From positions 124,001-188,000 of the forward strand of contig NZ_CP034759.1 of NCBI RefSeq assembly GCF_004295665.1: 64,000 nucleotides of DNA, in the 5' to 3' direction. The DNA comes from Litorilituus sediminis. GTDB lineage: Bacteria > Pseudomonadota > Gammaproteobacteria > Enterobacterales > Alteromonadaceae. Position numbers and translations under genes: made by a program. Of this stretch, positions 1 through 7,971 are shown one piece after another (position 1 is the stretch's first letter; every line of letters begins with the position of its first letter). Under the pieces are notes generated by a model. That model did no database searches, had not been told where the DNA came from, and saw nothing but the letters and a program-made list of their open reading frames with translations.

Positions 1-1
1 A

Positions 2-265
2 GTTGTTGAGCGTGATGGTACTTTAATTATGGTTGATGACGATCGTATGCCAATTGCTGAAGATGAAGAAGTACAAATGAAAAGTGTACGCTTTAGAACA
101 TTAGGCTGTTATCCATTAACAGGCGCGGTTGAATCAGATGCCGCGACATTACCTGAAATCATTCAAGAAATGTTACTGACGAAAACCTCAGAGCGTCAAG
201 GTCGTGTTATTGATCACGACTCAGCAGGCTCTATGGAGAAGAAGAAAATGGAAGGTTATTTTTAA
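2..265 (+). CDS. cysD: Sulfate adenylyltransferase subunit 2, 3' end only
   Basis: This is the C-terminal 87 residues of CysD, the small catalytic subunit of ATP sulfurylase, which makes adenosine 5'-phosphosulfate from ATP and sulfate with CysN. The 5' part lies outside the window, and the frame is open from base 2. The tail reads [17 protein letters not shown], then a [12 protein letters not shown] block and a [10 protein letters not shown] end, all characteristic of CysD. The stop lies 90 bp before cysN on the same strand, so the two genes are very likely cotranscribed. Assignment is by motif recognition and by the cysN neighbour. Confidence 0.95.
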   Translation, partial: VVERDGTLIMVDDDRMPIAEDEEVQMKSVRFRTLGCYPLTGAVESDAATLPEIIQEMLLTKTSERQGRVIDHDSAGSMEKKKMEGYF

Positions 266-355
266 ACAATAACCCCAAGCACATTACTTAGTAACTATTG
301 ATAAATTTAAAATCAGAGCAGGTAGCGATTTTACCTGCTTGGTGAAGGAAAGAAC

Positions 356-1756
356 ATGAGTCATCAATCAGACTTAATTGAAAACGATATTCAAGCGTAT
401 TTAAAGCAGCACGAAAACAAAGAGCTAGTTAGATTTTTAACCTGTGGTAGCGTAGATGATGGTAAAAGTACCTTAATCGGCCGTTTATTACACGATTCAA
501 AAATGATTTTTGAAGATCAACTTGCTGCCATTGAAAATGATTCAAAAAAATCAGGTACAACAGGTGAAGCGGTTGACTTAGCTTTATTGGTAGATGGTTT
601 ACAATCAGAACGTGAACAAGGCATCACCATTGATGTAGCTTATCGTTATTTTTCAACAGATAAGCGTAAGTTTATTATTGCTGACACCCCTGGTCATGAA
701 CAATATACCCGTAACATGGCAACAGGCGCTTCTACTTGTGATTTAGCGATTATCTTAATTGATGCGCGTTATGGTGTACAAACGCAGACACGTCGTCACT
801 CATTTATTTGTTCATTATTAGGCATTAAGCATATTGTTGTTGCCGTGAATAAAATGGATTTGGTTGATTACTCGCAAGAGCGTTATCAAGCCATTAAAAA
901 AGAATACCGTGAGTTTACTGAGTCATTGAATTTTAATGATGTTCGCTTTGTGCCTATGTCGGCGCTTAACGGCGATAACGTGGTTGAAGAAAGTGAAAAT
1001 ATGCCTTGGTACCCAGGCGCAACTTTAATGAAGCTTTTAAATACTATTGATATTAAAGAGCAAGATGAATTCACGCAATTTCGTTTCCAAGTGCAATACG
1101 TTAACCGTCCAAATTTAGATTTTCGCGGTTTTGCTGGCACTATCGCATCAGGCCATGTTTTGGTGGGTGATACTATTGTTGCCTTACCTTCAGGTAAAGA
1201 AAGTGTTGTTAAAGAAATCGTTACTTTTGACGGTAACTTAGAACGTGCTGATAAGGGGATGGCAGTTACCTTAACCTTAGAAGATGAAATTGATATCAGT
1301 CGCGGTGAGATTATTGTTAAAAAAGGTAATTTACCTACGTCAGCAAAAGAGTTTAATGCCACCGTTGTCTGGATGCATGAAAACGAACTGGAATCTGGTC
1401 GTGAATACTTTATCAAGCATGGTAGTAAAATGACCACAGGTCATGCTGATAACATAGTGAATAAATTTGATATTAACACGATGGAAAAGTTACCAAGTAC
1501 TCAATTAGCGGTTAACGATATTGGTACAGTAGACTTTGTTGTTGGTGAAACATTACATTTTGATTCTTACCAAGAAAACAAAGGTTCAGGTGCCTTTATT
1601 ATTGTTGATAGATTAAGCAATATTACTGTCGGCGCTGGTATGATTAATCATGCACTTGATGAAACCGTTCATGAGTACTCAGACTTTGAATTAGAGTTCA
1701 ATGCGCTAGTACGCAAGCACTTCCCTCATTGGGGTGCTCGTGATATTACTAAATAA
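356..1756 (+). CDS. cysN: Sulfate adenylyltransferase subunit 1 (GTPase)
   Basis: CysN is the EF-Tu-like GTPase subunit of ATP sulfurylase; GTP hydrolysis drives APS synthesis by CysD in the cytoplasm. At 466 residues it shows G1 GSVDDGKST (about 31–39), G3 DTPGH (110–114) and G4 NKMD (165–168), followed by beta-barrel domains. It ends after the CysN domains, with no fused CysC kinase. That fits the separate cysC at 3547. The ATG at 356 follows a GGAAAG-type ribosome site. It is the second gene of the cysD–cysN–SLC13–cysC series. Confidence 0.97.
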   Translation: MSHQSDLIENDIQAYLKQHENKELVRFLTCGSVDDGKSTLIGRLLHDSKMIFEDQLAAIENDSKKSGTTGEAVDLALLVDGLQSEREQGITIDVAYRYFSTDKRKFIIADTPGHEQYTRNMATGASTCDLAIILIDARYGVQTQTRRHSFICSLLGIKHIVVAVNKMDLVDYSQERYQAIKKEYREFTESLNFNDVRFVPMSALNGDNVVEESENMPWYPGATLMKLLNTIDIKEQDEFTQFRFQVQYVNRPNLDFRGFAGTIASGHVLVGDTIVALPSGKESVVKEIVTFDGNLERADKGMAVTLTLEDEIDISRGEIIVKKGNLPTSAKEFNATVVWMHENELESGREYFIKHGSKMTTGHADNIVNKFDINTMEKLPSTQLAVNDIGTVDFVVGETLHFDSYQENKGSGAFIIVDRLSNITVGAGMINHALDETVHEYSDFELEFNALVRKHFPHWGARDITK

Positions 1757-1791
1757 TCATTATCACTAACTTACGTTAGATAGGGCAATTG

Positions 1792-3519
1792 ATGATAATT
1801 GAACAGTGGTTGATGATTGCGGTATTTATCGCCACTTTTGCTAGTTTAGTAAAATACCAGCAAGTACCAGAGCGGGTTTTTTCTGTTACTGTGTTGGTTT
1901 GTTTAGTACTGTCATTTGTTACTGCTGATGATATTTTAGCTAACGCCGTTAATCCAGGCTTAGTGACCTTAATTTTGCTGGTGTTATGTTCATTTGCCTT
2001 TGAACGCACCAGCATTCTTCGCCGCTTATCTGCCAGTGTTTTTAATGGCTCAAAAATTAAATCTAGTCTGCGTTTATTGCTAGGTACAGCGTTTGCTTCT
2101 GCCTTTATGAGCAATACTGCTGTAGTGGCTACCTTAATAAATACCGTTAAGAAAAATACCTTAATTAACCCTGGGCGTTTATTACTACCGCTTTCATTTG
2201 CCGCTATTCTTGGCGGCACCTTAACCTTAGTTGGTACTTCTACCAACTTGATCGTTAATAGTTTAATGCTTAAGCAAGGCGCTGCCGGCTTTAAGTTTTT
2301 TGATTTCACTATTATAGGTTTAACGGCATTACTTACTTGCTTGTTATTTATTGTTTTTCGCGCAAGACAATTGCCTAAAATGGCACAAGCTAAGTTGGTT
2401 ATTAATGACTATTTGTTAGAGGCTGAAGTGTCAACGTCTTCTGCCTTGATTGGTAAAAGTATTGAAGAAAATGGCTTAAGAAATCTAGATTCACTGTTTT
2501 TAGTTGAAATTGTACGCCAAGGGCGGCTTATTTCCCCTGTAACTCCTGAAGAAAGTGTACAGGCGAAAGATAAGTTAATCTTTAGTGGCGATATTTCCAA
2601 AGTATTAACTTTGCAGCAGTTTGATGGCTTAACCTTGTTTGCTGAGCAAGATGATTTACTTAAAGAAAACTTAACTGAAGTATTGATTAAGCCTGACTCA
2701 GCCATTGCCGGAAAAACCTTGAAAAAGGCGGGCTTTAGGGCTCGATTTGATTCAGCGGTAGTCGCGATTAGACGTGAAGGTAGTGCCTTATCTGGCAAAT
2801 TAGGTGATATCGTCTTACAGTCAGGTGATTTACTTGTTCTGGCGGTTGGTAAAGACTTTGCCACACGCACCAATTTAAGCAAAAACTTTTTCATTGTCTC
2901 GGGTAGACAAGCTGAAAATATGCTCAGCGGTTGGCGCGATTATACCACGGTTTGGGGCTTTTTTGCCGCAATTTTGATTTCAGTATTTACACCAATATCA
3001 TTATTAAGCTCGCTGTTTATTTATGTGGCTTATCTTATTTTTAGTGGTTCACTTACCGTTAATGAAATTAAACGCCGCTTTCCATTAGAAATATGGATGA
3101 TAGTGCTTGGTGCGTTAACGCTTGCAACCGCGATTGAAAATACCGGCATAGCACAACTTATTGCCAATGGCATTGAGCAGGTGTTACAGGGGCAAAGTGT
3201 TTATTTAGCCTTTGTGGTTATTTTTATTTTGACCTTAGTTATGACCGAGCTTATTACCAACAGCGCAGCGGCGGCTTTGTCTTTTCCTATCGCTTATAAT
3301 ATGGCGATTGGTTTAAATGTTGATCCAACGCCGTTTGTTATGGCAGTAGCCTTTGCTGCCAGTGGCAGTTTTATTAGTCCATATGGTTATCAGACGAATG
3401 TAATGGTTTATAACGCGGGAAATTATCAGTTAAAAGATTTTGTTAAATTTGGCTTACCAATTTCTTTTGTCTATAGCCTAACAGTCATGCTGATGATCCC
3501 ATTTATTTTTCCTTTTTAA
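1792..3519 (+). CDS. SLC13-family anion permease with two TrkA-C domains, probable sulfate transporter
   Basis: This is a 575-residue membrane protein of the SLC13/DASS type. It has hydrophobic helices at about 1–185 and 385–575, separated by two cytosolic RCK_C/TrkA_C-like domains (about 205–370) of the kind that bind small ligands. Conserved helix motifs include SNTAVVATLIN and ITNSAAAALSFP. The gene sits 35 bp after cysN and just before cysC, so sulfate uptake for assimilation is the natural role. That role is inferred from context; the substrate is not readable from sequence. An in-frame TTG at 1789 directly precedes the chosen ATG. Confidence 0.88.
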   Translation: MIIEQWLMIAVFIATFASLVKYQQVPERVFSVTVLVCLVLSFVTADDILANAVNPGLVTLILLVLCSFAFERTSILRRLSASVFNGSKIKSSLRLLLGTAFASAFMSNTAVVATLINTVKKNTLINPGRLLLPLSFAAILGGTLTLVGTSTNLIVNSLMLKQGAAGFKFFDFTIIGLTALLTCLLFIVFRARQLPKMAQAKLVINDYLLEAEVSTSSALIGKSIEENGLRNLDSLFLVEIVRQGRLISPVTPEESVQAKDKLIFSGDISKVLTLQQFDGLTLFAEQDDLLKENLTEVLIKPDSAIAGKTLKKAGFRARFDSAVVAIRREGSALSGKLGDIVLQSGDLLVLAVGKDFATRTNLSKNFFIVSGRQAENMLSGWRDYTTVWGFFAAILISVFTPISLLSSLFIYVAYLIFSGSLTVNEIKRRFPLEIWMIVLGALTLATAIENTGIAQLIANGIEQVLQGQSVYLAFVVIFILTLVMTELITNSAAAALSFPIAYNMAIGLNVDPTPFVMAVAFAASGSFISPYGYQTNVMVYNAGNYQLKDFVKFGLPISFVYSLTVMLMIPFIFPF

Positions 3520-3546
3520 ATTTATAGTGAGTTGAGTAAAGAGCCC

Positions 3547-4146
3547 ATGAAAACAGAAAATACGGTATGGCATGATCAGCATGTGAGTAAAGAACAACGT
3601 GCTCAACTGAAGAAACAAAAGCCATGCCTGCTTTGGTACACTGGTTTAAGTGGCTCGGGTAAGTCGACGGTGGCAAATGCGGTTGATGCGTTACTTTTTG
3701 AGCGAGGCTGTCATAGTTATTTACTCGACGGTGATAATGTTCGTCATGGTTTAAACGGTGACTTGGGCTTTTCTGATGAAGAGCGTGTTGAAAATATTCG
3801 CCGTATTTCAGAAGTGGCAAAACTATTTTTAGATGCGGGCTTAATTGTCTCAACCGCATTTATTTCTCCTTTTGCCAGTGATCGCGCTTTGGCAAAAGAG
3901 AAAATTGCTGCGGGTGAGTTTATTGAGGTCTATATTGATACGCCCATCGCTGTTTGCGAACAAAGAGATCCAAAAGGTTTGTATAAAAAGGCTAGGGCGG
4001 GCGAAATTAAAGATTTTACCGGTATAGACTCAGATTATGACGTGCCTGAAACGCCGCAAATTCATGTGAAAACTGATCAGCAGTCTGTTGAGCAGTGTGC
4101 AGAGCAAATTGTTAACCACTTAATTGAGCAAGGTTTTATTTCTTAA
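3547..4146 (+). CDS. cysC: Adenylylsulfate (APS) kinase
   Basis: CysC phosphorylates APS to PAPS, the second step of sulfate activation. The 199-residue protein begins MKTENTVWH, which lines up with the N-terminus of known CysC proteins, so the ATG at 3547 is preferred over the in-frame TTG at 3532. The P-loop GLSGSGKST is at about 33–41, and the FISPFASDR block carries the usual phosphoserine. It follows the SLC13 gene by 27 bp and is closed by a strong hairpin at 4175–4204, so it ends the sulfate-activation operon. Confidence 0.97.
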   Translation: MKTENTVWHDQHVSKEQRAQLKKQKPCLLWYTGLSGSGKSTVANAVDALLFERGCHSYLLDGDNVRHGLNGDLGFSDEERVENIRRISEVAKLFLDAGLIVSTAFISPFASDRALAKEKIAAGEFIEVYIDTPIAVCEQRDPKGLYKKARAGEIKDFTGIDSDYDVPETPQIHVKTDQQSVEQCAEQIVNHLIEQGFIS

Positions 4147-4174
4147 ACGCTGAAATAAAAATACAGGGCTTTAT

Positions 4175-4204
4175 AAAGACAACTGTACTTACAGTTGTCT
4201 TTTT
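4175..4204 (+). terminator. Rho-independent terminator of the cys operon
   Basis: A perfect 12-bp stem (AAAGACAACTGT paired with ACAGTTGTCTTT) with a 4-base ACTT loop is followed by a T-rich tract. It lies 28 bp after the cysC stop and before the DHH gene. Confidence 0.85.
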
Positions 4205-4230
4205 AGTTTTTAATAGATAGAGATTGAAAT

Positions 4231-5187
4231 ATGCATTTTGATGTATTTAATGGCGATGCTGATGGCATTATTGCCTTGTTACAACTACGTTTAGCTTCGC
4301 CAAAAGAAGCTAAGTTAATAACTGGCGTAAAGCGTGATATCAGTCTGTTACAACAAGTTGACGAAAATACGGCAACGTCTGTTACTGCACTTGATATTTC
4401 AATGGAAAAAAACGCTGATGCGTTAACTTCACTACTTAATCATGATATTGATGTTTTTTATGTTGATCATCACAGAGCAGGCAATATTCCAGAGTCAGAC
4501 AAGCTACACGCTATTATTGATACTGACGCAAATACTTGTACCAGTTTATTGGTTAATCGCTATTTAAATGGTAAATATGTTTATTGGGCTATAGCCGCAG
4601 CTTTTGGTGATAATATGAAGGCGTCAGCAACCGCCCTTGCTCAGCAATATAGCTTAAGTGAAAGCCAGCAAGGACAGCTTGAAGAGTTAGGTATTTATAT
4701 TAACTACAATGGTTATGGCAGAAGCGTTGCAGACTTACATTATCATCCTGCTGATTTGTATAAAGCATTGCTTGATTACCCAGACCCATTTCTACTTGTT
4801 AATCAGCCAGATTCAATTTTTGCAAAATTAAAAGCTGCTTACCATCAGGATATGGCTCTAGCTGCGAAATCGGAAGTACTCGCAGAGCAGGAGAAGGTTA
4901 AAGCAGTATTATTAGCTGATGAAGCTTGGGCTAGAAGGGTGAGTGGTGTATTTGGTAATGAACTGGCAAATCAATCACCAGATAAAGCTCACGCAGTATT
5001 AACGCGTAATAGTGATAATAGCTTTACCGTGAGTTTACGTGCCCCTTTAAATAATAAACAAGGTGCGGGAGATATTTGTGCAGCCTTTCCTACTGGTGGT
5101 GGCAGAGCCGCAGCTGCAGGAATTAACGCATTACCAGAGCAAATGCTTGGTGAATTTATTACCGCTGTGGCAAAATATTATACCTAA
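4231..5187 (+). CDS. DHH-family phosphoesterase
   Basis: This 318-residue cytosolic protein belongs to the DHH/DHHA1 phosphoesterase superfamily, which includes NrnA-type nanoRNase/pAp phosphatases and RecJ. The metal-site motifs are visible in order: NGDADGI (about 7–13), LDIS, YVDHHRAG and FGDNMK. A C-terminal DHHA1-like glycine motif reads GGGRAAAAG, where most family members have histidine in place of the arginine. The substrate is unknown. Its place right after cysC makes hydrolysis of pAp, the by-product of PAPS reduction, a possible role, but this is only contextual. A terminator separates it from cysC. Confidence 0.8.
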   Translation: MHFDVFNGDADGIIALLQLRLASPKEAKLITGVKRDISLLQQVDENTATSVTALDISMEKNADALTSLLNHDIDVFYVDHHRAGNIPESDKLHAIIDTDANTCTSLLVNRYLNGKYVYWAIAAAFGDNMKASATALAQQYSLSESQQGQLEELGIYINYNGYGRSVADLHYHPADLYKALLDYPDPFLLVNQPDSIFAKLKAAYHQDMALAAKSEVLAEQEKVKAVLLADEAWARRVSGVFGNELANQSPDKAHAVLTRNSDNSFTVSLRAPLNNKQGAGDICAAFPTGGGRAAAAGINALPEQMLGEFITAVAKYYT

Positions 5188-5225
5188 TACAATTGCTGGA
5201 AAAATTTGTAAGGAAACAGCAAGTT

Positions 5226-6245
5226 ATGAGTTTATTAATCACAGGTGGTACCGGTTATATTGGTAGCCACACCGTAGTTGAATTATTACAGTTAGCCGAA
5301 GAATCAAGTTATCAAGATATTGTTATTGTTGATAATTTGGCAAACTCTTCGGTAAAAGTTCTTGAGCGTATCAAGCAAATTACCGGTAAGACAGTTAGCT
5401 TTGTTGAAGCCGATATTTGTGATAAAGCCGCGATGGAATCGCTATTTACGGAATATAAGATAGCAGCCGTTATTCACTTTGCCGGCTTGAAGGCAGTAGG
5501 TGAGTCAAATGAGAAGCCATTGGCATATTATCAAAATAATGTTGCTGGTACATTAACTTTGCTTGAAGTTATGGCGAAGTACGCAGTGAAAAAGCTTGTG
5601 TTTAGCTCATCTGCCACTGTTTATGGTAATAATACCTCACCACTTGATGAGTCAATGACAACCTCAGCGACCAATCCGTATGGTCAAACTAAATTAATGG
5701 TTGAAAATATCTTATTTGATTTGGCTAAAAGTGATGAAGCTTGGTCTATCGCTTGTTTACGCTATTTTAACCCAATTGGCGCTCATCAATCAGGCTTAAT
5801 TGGTGAAAACCCTAATGGTATTCCAAATAACTTATTACCTTATGTTGCGCAAGTAGCGGTGGGAAAATTGGCGCAGTTACAGGTGTTTGGTGATGATTAT
5901 GATACCCCAGATGGCACAGGTGTACGTGACTACATTCATGTGGTTGACCTTGCCCAAGGCCATGTAAAAGCGTTGCAAAATTTGGATAAAATTTCTGGTT
6001 GTAAGGCAATTAACTTAGGTACAGGTAATGGTACTTCAGTTTTACAAATTGTAGAGACTTTTGAAAAAATCAGCGGTCAAAATATCCCTTACGTGATTGC
6101 AAAAAGAAGGGCGGGAGATTTAGCCACTGTTTTTGCTAATGCTGACTTAGCAAATGACTTATTAGATTGGCAAGCTAAATTGGATTTAACCGATATGATT
6201 ACCGATACATGGCGTTGGCAATCAGAAAACCCAAATGGTTATTAA
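5226..6245 (+). CDS. galE: UDP-glucose 4-epimerase
   Basis: GalE interconverts UDP-glucose and UDP-galactose with bound NAD, supplying sugar for surface polysaccharides. The 339-residue protein starts MSLLITGGTGYIGSH, with the Rossmann GGTGYIG motif at 7–13, and has the short-chain dehydrogenase YGQTK active-site motif. The ATG at 5226 follows AAGGAAA and gives the family's normal length; an upstream TTG at 5193 would add 11 unlikely residues. The gene is 38 bp after the DHH gene and ends just before the hairpin copied by the downstream insertion sequence. Confidence 0.95.
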   Translation: MSLLITGGTGYIGSHTVVELLQLAEESSYQDIVIVDNLANSSVKVLERIKQITGKTVSFVEADICDKAAMESLFTEYKIAAVIHFAGLKAVGESNEKPLAYYQNNVAGTLTLLEVMAKYAVKKLVFSSSATVYGNNTSPLDESMTTSATNPYGQTKLMVENILFDLAKSDEAWSIACLRYFNPIGAHQSGLIGENPNGIPNNLLPYVAQVAVGKLAQLQVFGDDYDTPDGTGVRDYIHVVDLAQGHVKALQNLDKISGCKAINLGTGNGTSVLQIVETFEKISGQNIPYVIAKRRAGDLATVFANADLANDLLDWQAKLDLTDMITDTWRWQSENPNGY

Positions 6246-6266
6246 TTAACCCATTGCAAACATATA

Positions 6267-6289
6267 AAAGGGAGCTAAACGCTCCCTTT
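6267..6289 (+). terminator. galE terminator hairpin, left copy of a 23-bp direct repeat flanking the IS
   Basis: AAAGGGAGC–TAAAC–GCTCCCTTT forms a 9-bp stem with T residues at its end, 21 bp after galE. The same 23 bases recur exactly at 7920–7942, on the other side of the insertion sequence. This copy serves galE, and the other lies downstream of the convergent EAL-HDOD gene. Confidence 0.8.
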
Positions 6290-6308
6290 CAGACTGATGA
6301 CAAAGTCC
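6290..6308 (+). repeat. Left terminal inverted repeat of the IS
   Basis: The sequence begins CAGACTGATGACAAAGTCC. It matches the reverse complement of the right end (7901–7919) at 14 of 19 positions, including the outermost four bases and a central TGACAAA block. It abuts the left copy of the duplicated terminator. Confidence 0.75.
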
Positions 6309-6330
6309 TAGACAGTAGTCTAGGACTTTG
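6301..6330. terminator. Perfect 13-bp hairpin inside the left IS end
   Basis: CAAAGTCCTAGAC and its exact reverse complement flank a 4-base AGTA loop. The hairpin ends 36 bp before the transposase start. It probably blocks transcription reading in from galE, or masks translation signals on read-through RNA. This is inferred from its position; there is no long T-run. Confidence 0.55.
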
Positions 6331-6366
6331 ATCTAATAAAAACATGGAAAATTACAAAAATTAACC

Positions 6367-7731
6367 ATGTTAAGAGAACCTTCCCCGCAACAACATGAAC
6401 TCGAAATGGTCACGCTAGACCAGTTAGTTCCAGCCAACCATCTAGTTCGTAAACTCGATAAGTATATTGACTTTGAGTTTATTCGAGATGAAGTCAAAGA
6501 CTTATATTGCACTGATAATGGTCGTCCTCCGGTGGAGCCAGTCCAGCTATTTAAAATTATGCTACTTGGGTACTTATTTGGTATTAAAAGTGAGCGCCAA
6601 ATCATCAAAGACATCGAAGTAAATGTCGCGTATCGATGGTTTCTCCGCATGGGGCTTACCGAGAAAGTTATCGATGCCTCAACACTTAGTCAAAATCGTA
6701 TTCGTCGTTTCAATGGCACAGATGTATTTGAACGTATATTTAATCACATCGTCCAACAAGCCATTAAACATGGTCTAGTTGGGGGCAAAGCCTTATTCAC
6801 CGACAGCACACACTTAAAAGCAAACGCCAATAAACGAAAGTTCACCAACAAGCTCAAACCCGTCTCAACCAGTGCCTATATTAAGCAAATCAACAAAGCT
6901 GTGGAGGCAGACCGTAAAGCGGCTGGAAAAAAGCCACTCAAGGATAAAGGCTATTGTGAGATAAAGCGGAATAAGGTAAGTAAAACCGATAGTGATAGCG
7001 GTTATATGCACCGAGATGAAAAGCCAAAAGGTTTTTTCTACCTAGACCACAGAACCGTAGATAACGACTATAACATTATTGTAGATACGCATATTACGCC
7101 AGGTAATGTCCACGATTCTCAACCATACATTGCTCGCCTTGATGCCATTGAAAATCGCTTTGCACTATCCCCTGAATTTGTTGGTATTGATGCAGGCTAC
7201 TTCACAGCGCCCGTCTGTTTTAATCTGGAACAACGTAACATCCAAGGGGTGTTTGGTTACCGTCGTCCTTCACGAACGAAGAATGCCATTAAGAAAAAGC
7301 ACTTCAAATACGACGAGAAAGCAGATACGTATACCTGCCCGCAAGAGCAAACGTTAATCTACTCGACCACCAGTCGAGAGGGTTACCGAGAATATCATTC
7401 TGACCCCAAGGTATGCGTTAATTGCCCTCAATTAAAAGATTGCACTAAGAGTAAAAGTCATAAGAAAGTGATAACACGCCACGTAATGGCTGCGAGTCAA
7501 GATCGGGCTAATGAATTTCGCTTAACAAGCCTTGGTAAATACCTTTACAAACGACGATGCGAAACCGTTGAAAGAAGTTTTGCTGATGCAAAACAACACC
7601 ATGGTCACAGGTATGCAAGATACCGAGGTAAGCATAATGTTCAAATGCAAGCATATATGGCTGCGGCAGCACAAAATATGAAGAAGATAGCAATGACGCT
7701 ATCAAATATTCCCCAAATAATGGCAATCTAA
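6367..7731 (+). CDS. IS1182-family transposase
   Basis: This 454-residue DDE transposase has an N-terminal DUF772-type domain (about 20–110, with the MLLGYLFGIKSERQ and DASTLSQNRIRRF blocks) and a C-terminal DDE_Tnp_1-like catalytic domain. In the catalytic domain, LFTDSTHLKANANK carries the first Asp, FVGIDAGYFT the second, and RRCETVERSFADAKQ the Glu. A cysteine cluster near the C-terminus (CPQ, CVNCPQLKDC) is also typical. The frame is intact over normal length, so the element may be active. No other copy is present in the window. Confidence 0.92.
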   Translation: MLREPSPQQHELEMVTLDQLVPANHLVRKLDKYIDFEFIRDEVKDLYCTDNGRPPVEPVQLFKIMLLGYLFGIKSERQIIKDIEVNVAYRWFLRMGLTEKVIDASTLSQNRIRRFNGTDVFERIFNHIVQQAIKHGLVGGKALFTDSTHLKANANKRKFTNKLKPVSTSAYIKQINKAVEADRKAAGKKPLKDKGYCEIKRNKVSKTDSDSGYMHRDEKPKGFFYLDHRTVDNDYNIIVDTHITPGNVHDSQPYIARLDAIENRFALSPEFVGIDAGYFTAPVCFNLEQRNIQGVFGYRRPSRTKNAIKKKHFKYDEKADTYTCPQEQTLIYSTTSREGYREYHSDPKVCVNCPQLKDCTKSKSHKKVITRHVMAASQDRANEFRLTSLGKYLYKRRCETVERSFADAKQHHGHRYARYRGKHNVQMQAYMAAAAQNMKKIAMTLSNIPQIMAI

Positions 7732-7878
7732 AAAGGATAGCCCTTTAAAAGCTCAATTCGAGACATTAACACGCCAAATAGGGAAGATAAGCCCCAAACA
7801 AGTCCAGAAAAACCAAATAAAATAGAAAAGACGTGGCTAGAAAAATATCGAGATCGCAGCCTACGGCTGCTCATAAAA

Positions 7879-7910
7879 GACAAACCCCGAACAGAATGAC
7901 GGGGTTTGTC
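7879..7910. terminator. Hairpin inside the right IS end
   Basis: GACAAACCCC pairs perfectly with GGGGTTTGTC across a 12-base loop. The outer arm overlaps the right terminal inverted repeat. It mirrors the hairpin at the left end, so transcription into and out of the IS is probably restricted on both sides. Confidence 0.5.
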
Positions 7911-7919
7911 AGTAATCTG
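7901..7919 (-). repeat. Right terminal inverted repeat of the IS
   Basis: Read on the minus strand the end begins CAGATTACTGACAAACCCC, matching 14 of 19 bases of the left end at 6290–6308. It directly abuts the second copy of the duplicated hairpin. Confidence 0.75.
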
Positions 7920-7942
7920 AAAGGGAGCTAAACGCTCCCTTT
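7920..7942 (-). terminator. Right copy of the duplicated terminator hairpin
   Basis: Its 23 bases are identical to 6267–6289. It lies 29 bp beyond the stop of the convergent EAL-HDOD gene, which it probably terminates. Before insertion, one hairpin must have served both convergent genes; now each has its own copy. Confidence 0.75.
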
Positions 7943-7971
7943 CTTGTTGTATATATTACTAAATTAAAGTG

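Larger units (their letters stand above)
6290..7919 (+). mobile_element. IS1182-like insertion sequence, about 1630 bp, complete
   Basis: The element contains one transposase gene and has imperfect terminal inverted repeats starting CAGA (6290–6308 against 7901–7919, 14 of 19 bases matching). It is bounded on both sides by an identical 23-bp hairpin (6267–6289 and 7920–7942), read as a long target-site duplication. From family knowledge, IS1182 members can make long duplications and favour palindromic targets. The perfect flanking repeat and intact transposase suggest a recent insertion. Strong hairpins lie just inside both ends (6301–6330 and 7879–7910). Confidence 0.85.

Noticed and set aside
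886..1437. Minus-strand 183-codon frame inside cysN
   Set aside because: It is a shadow of a strongly conserved gene and has no domain or ribosome site.
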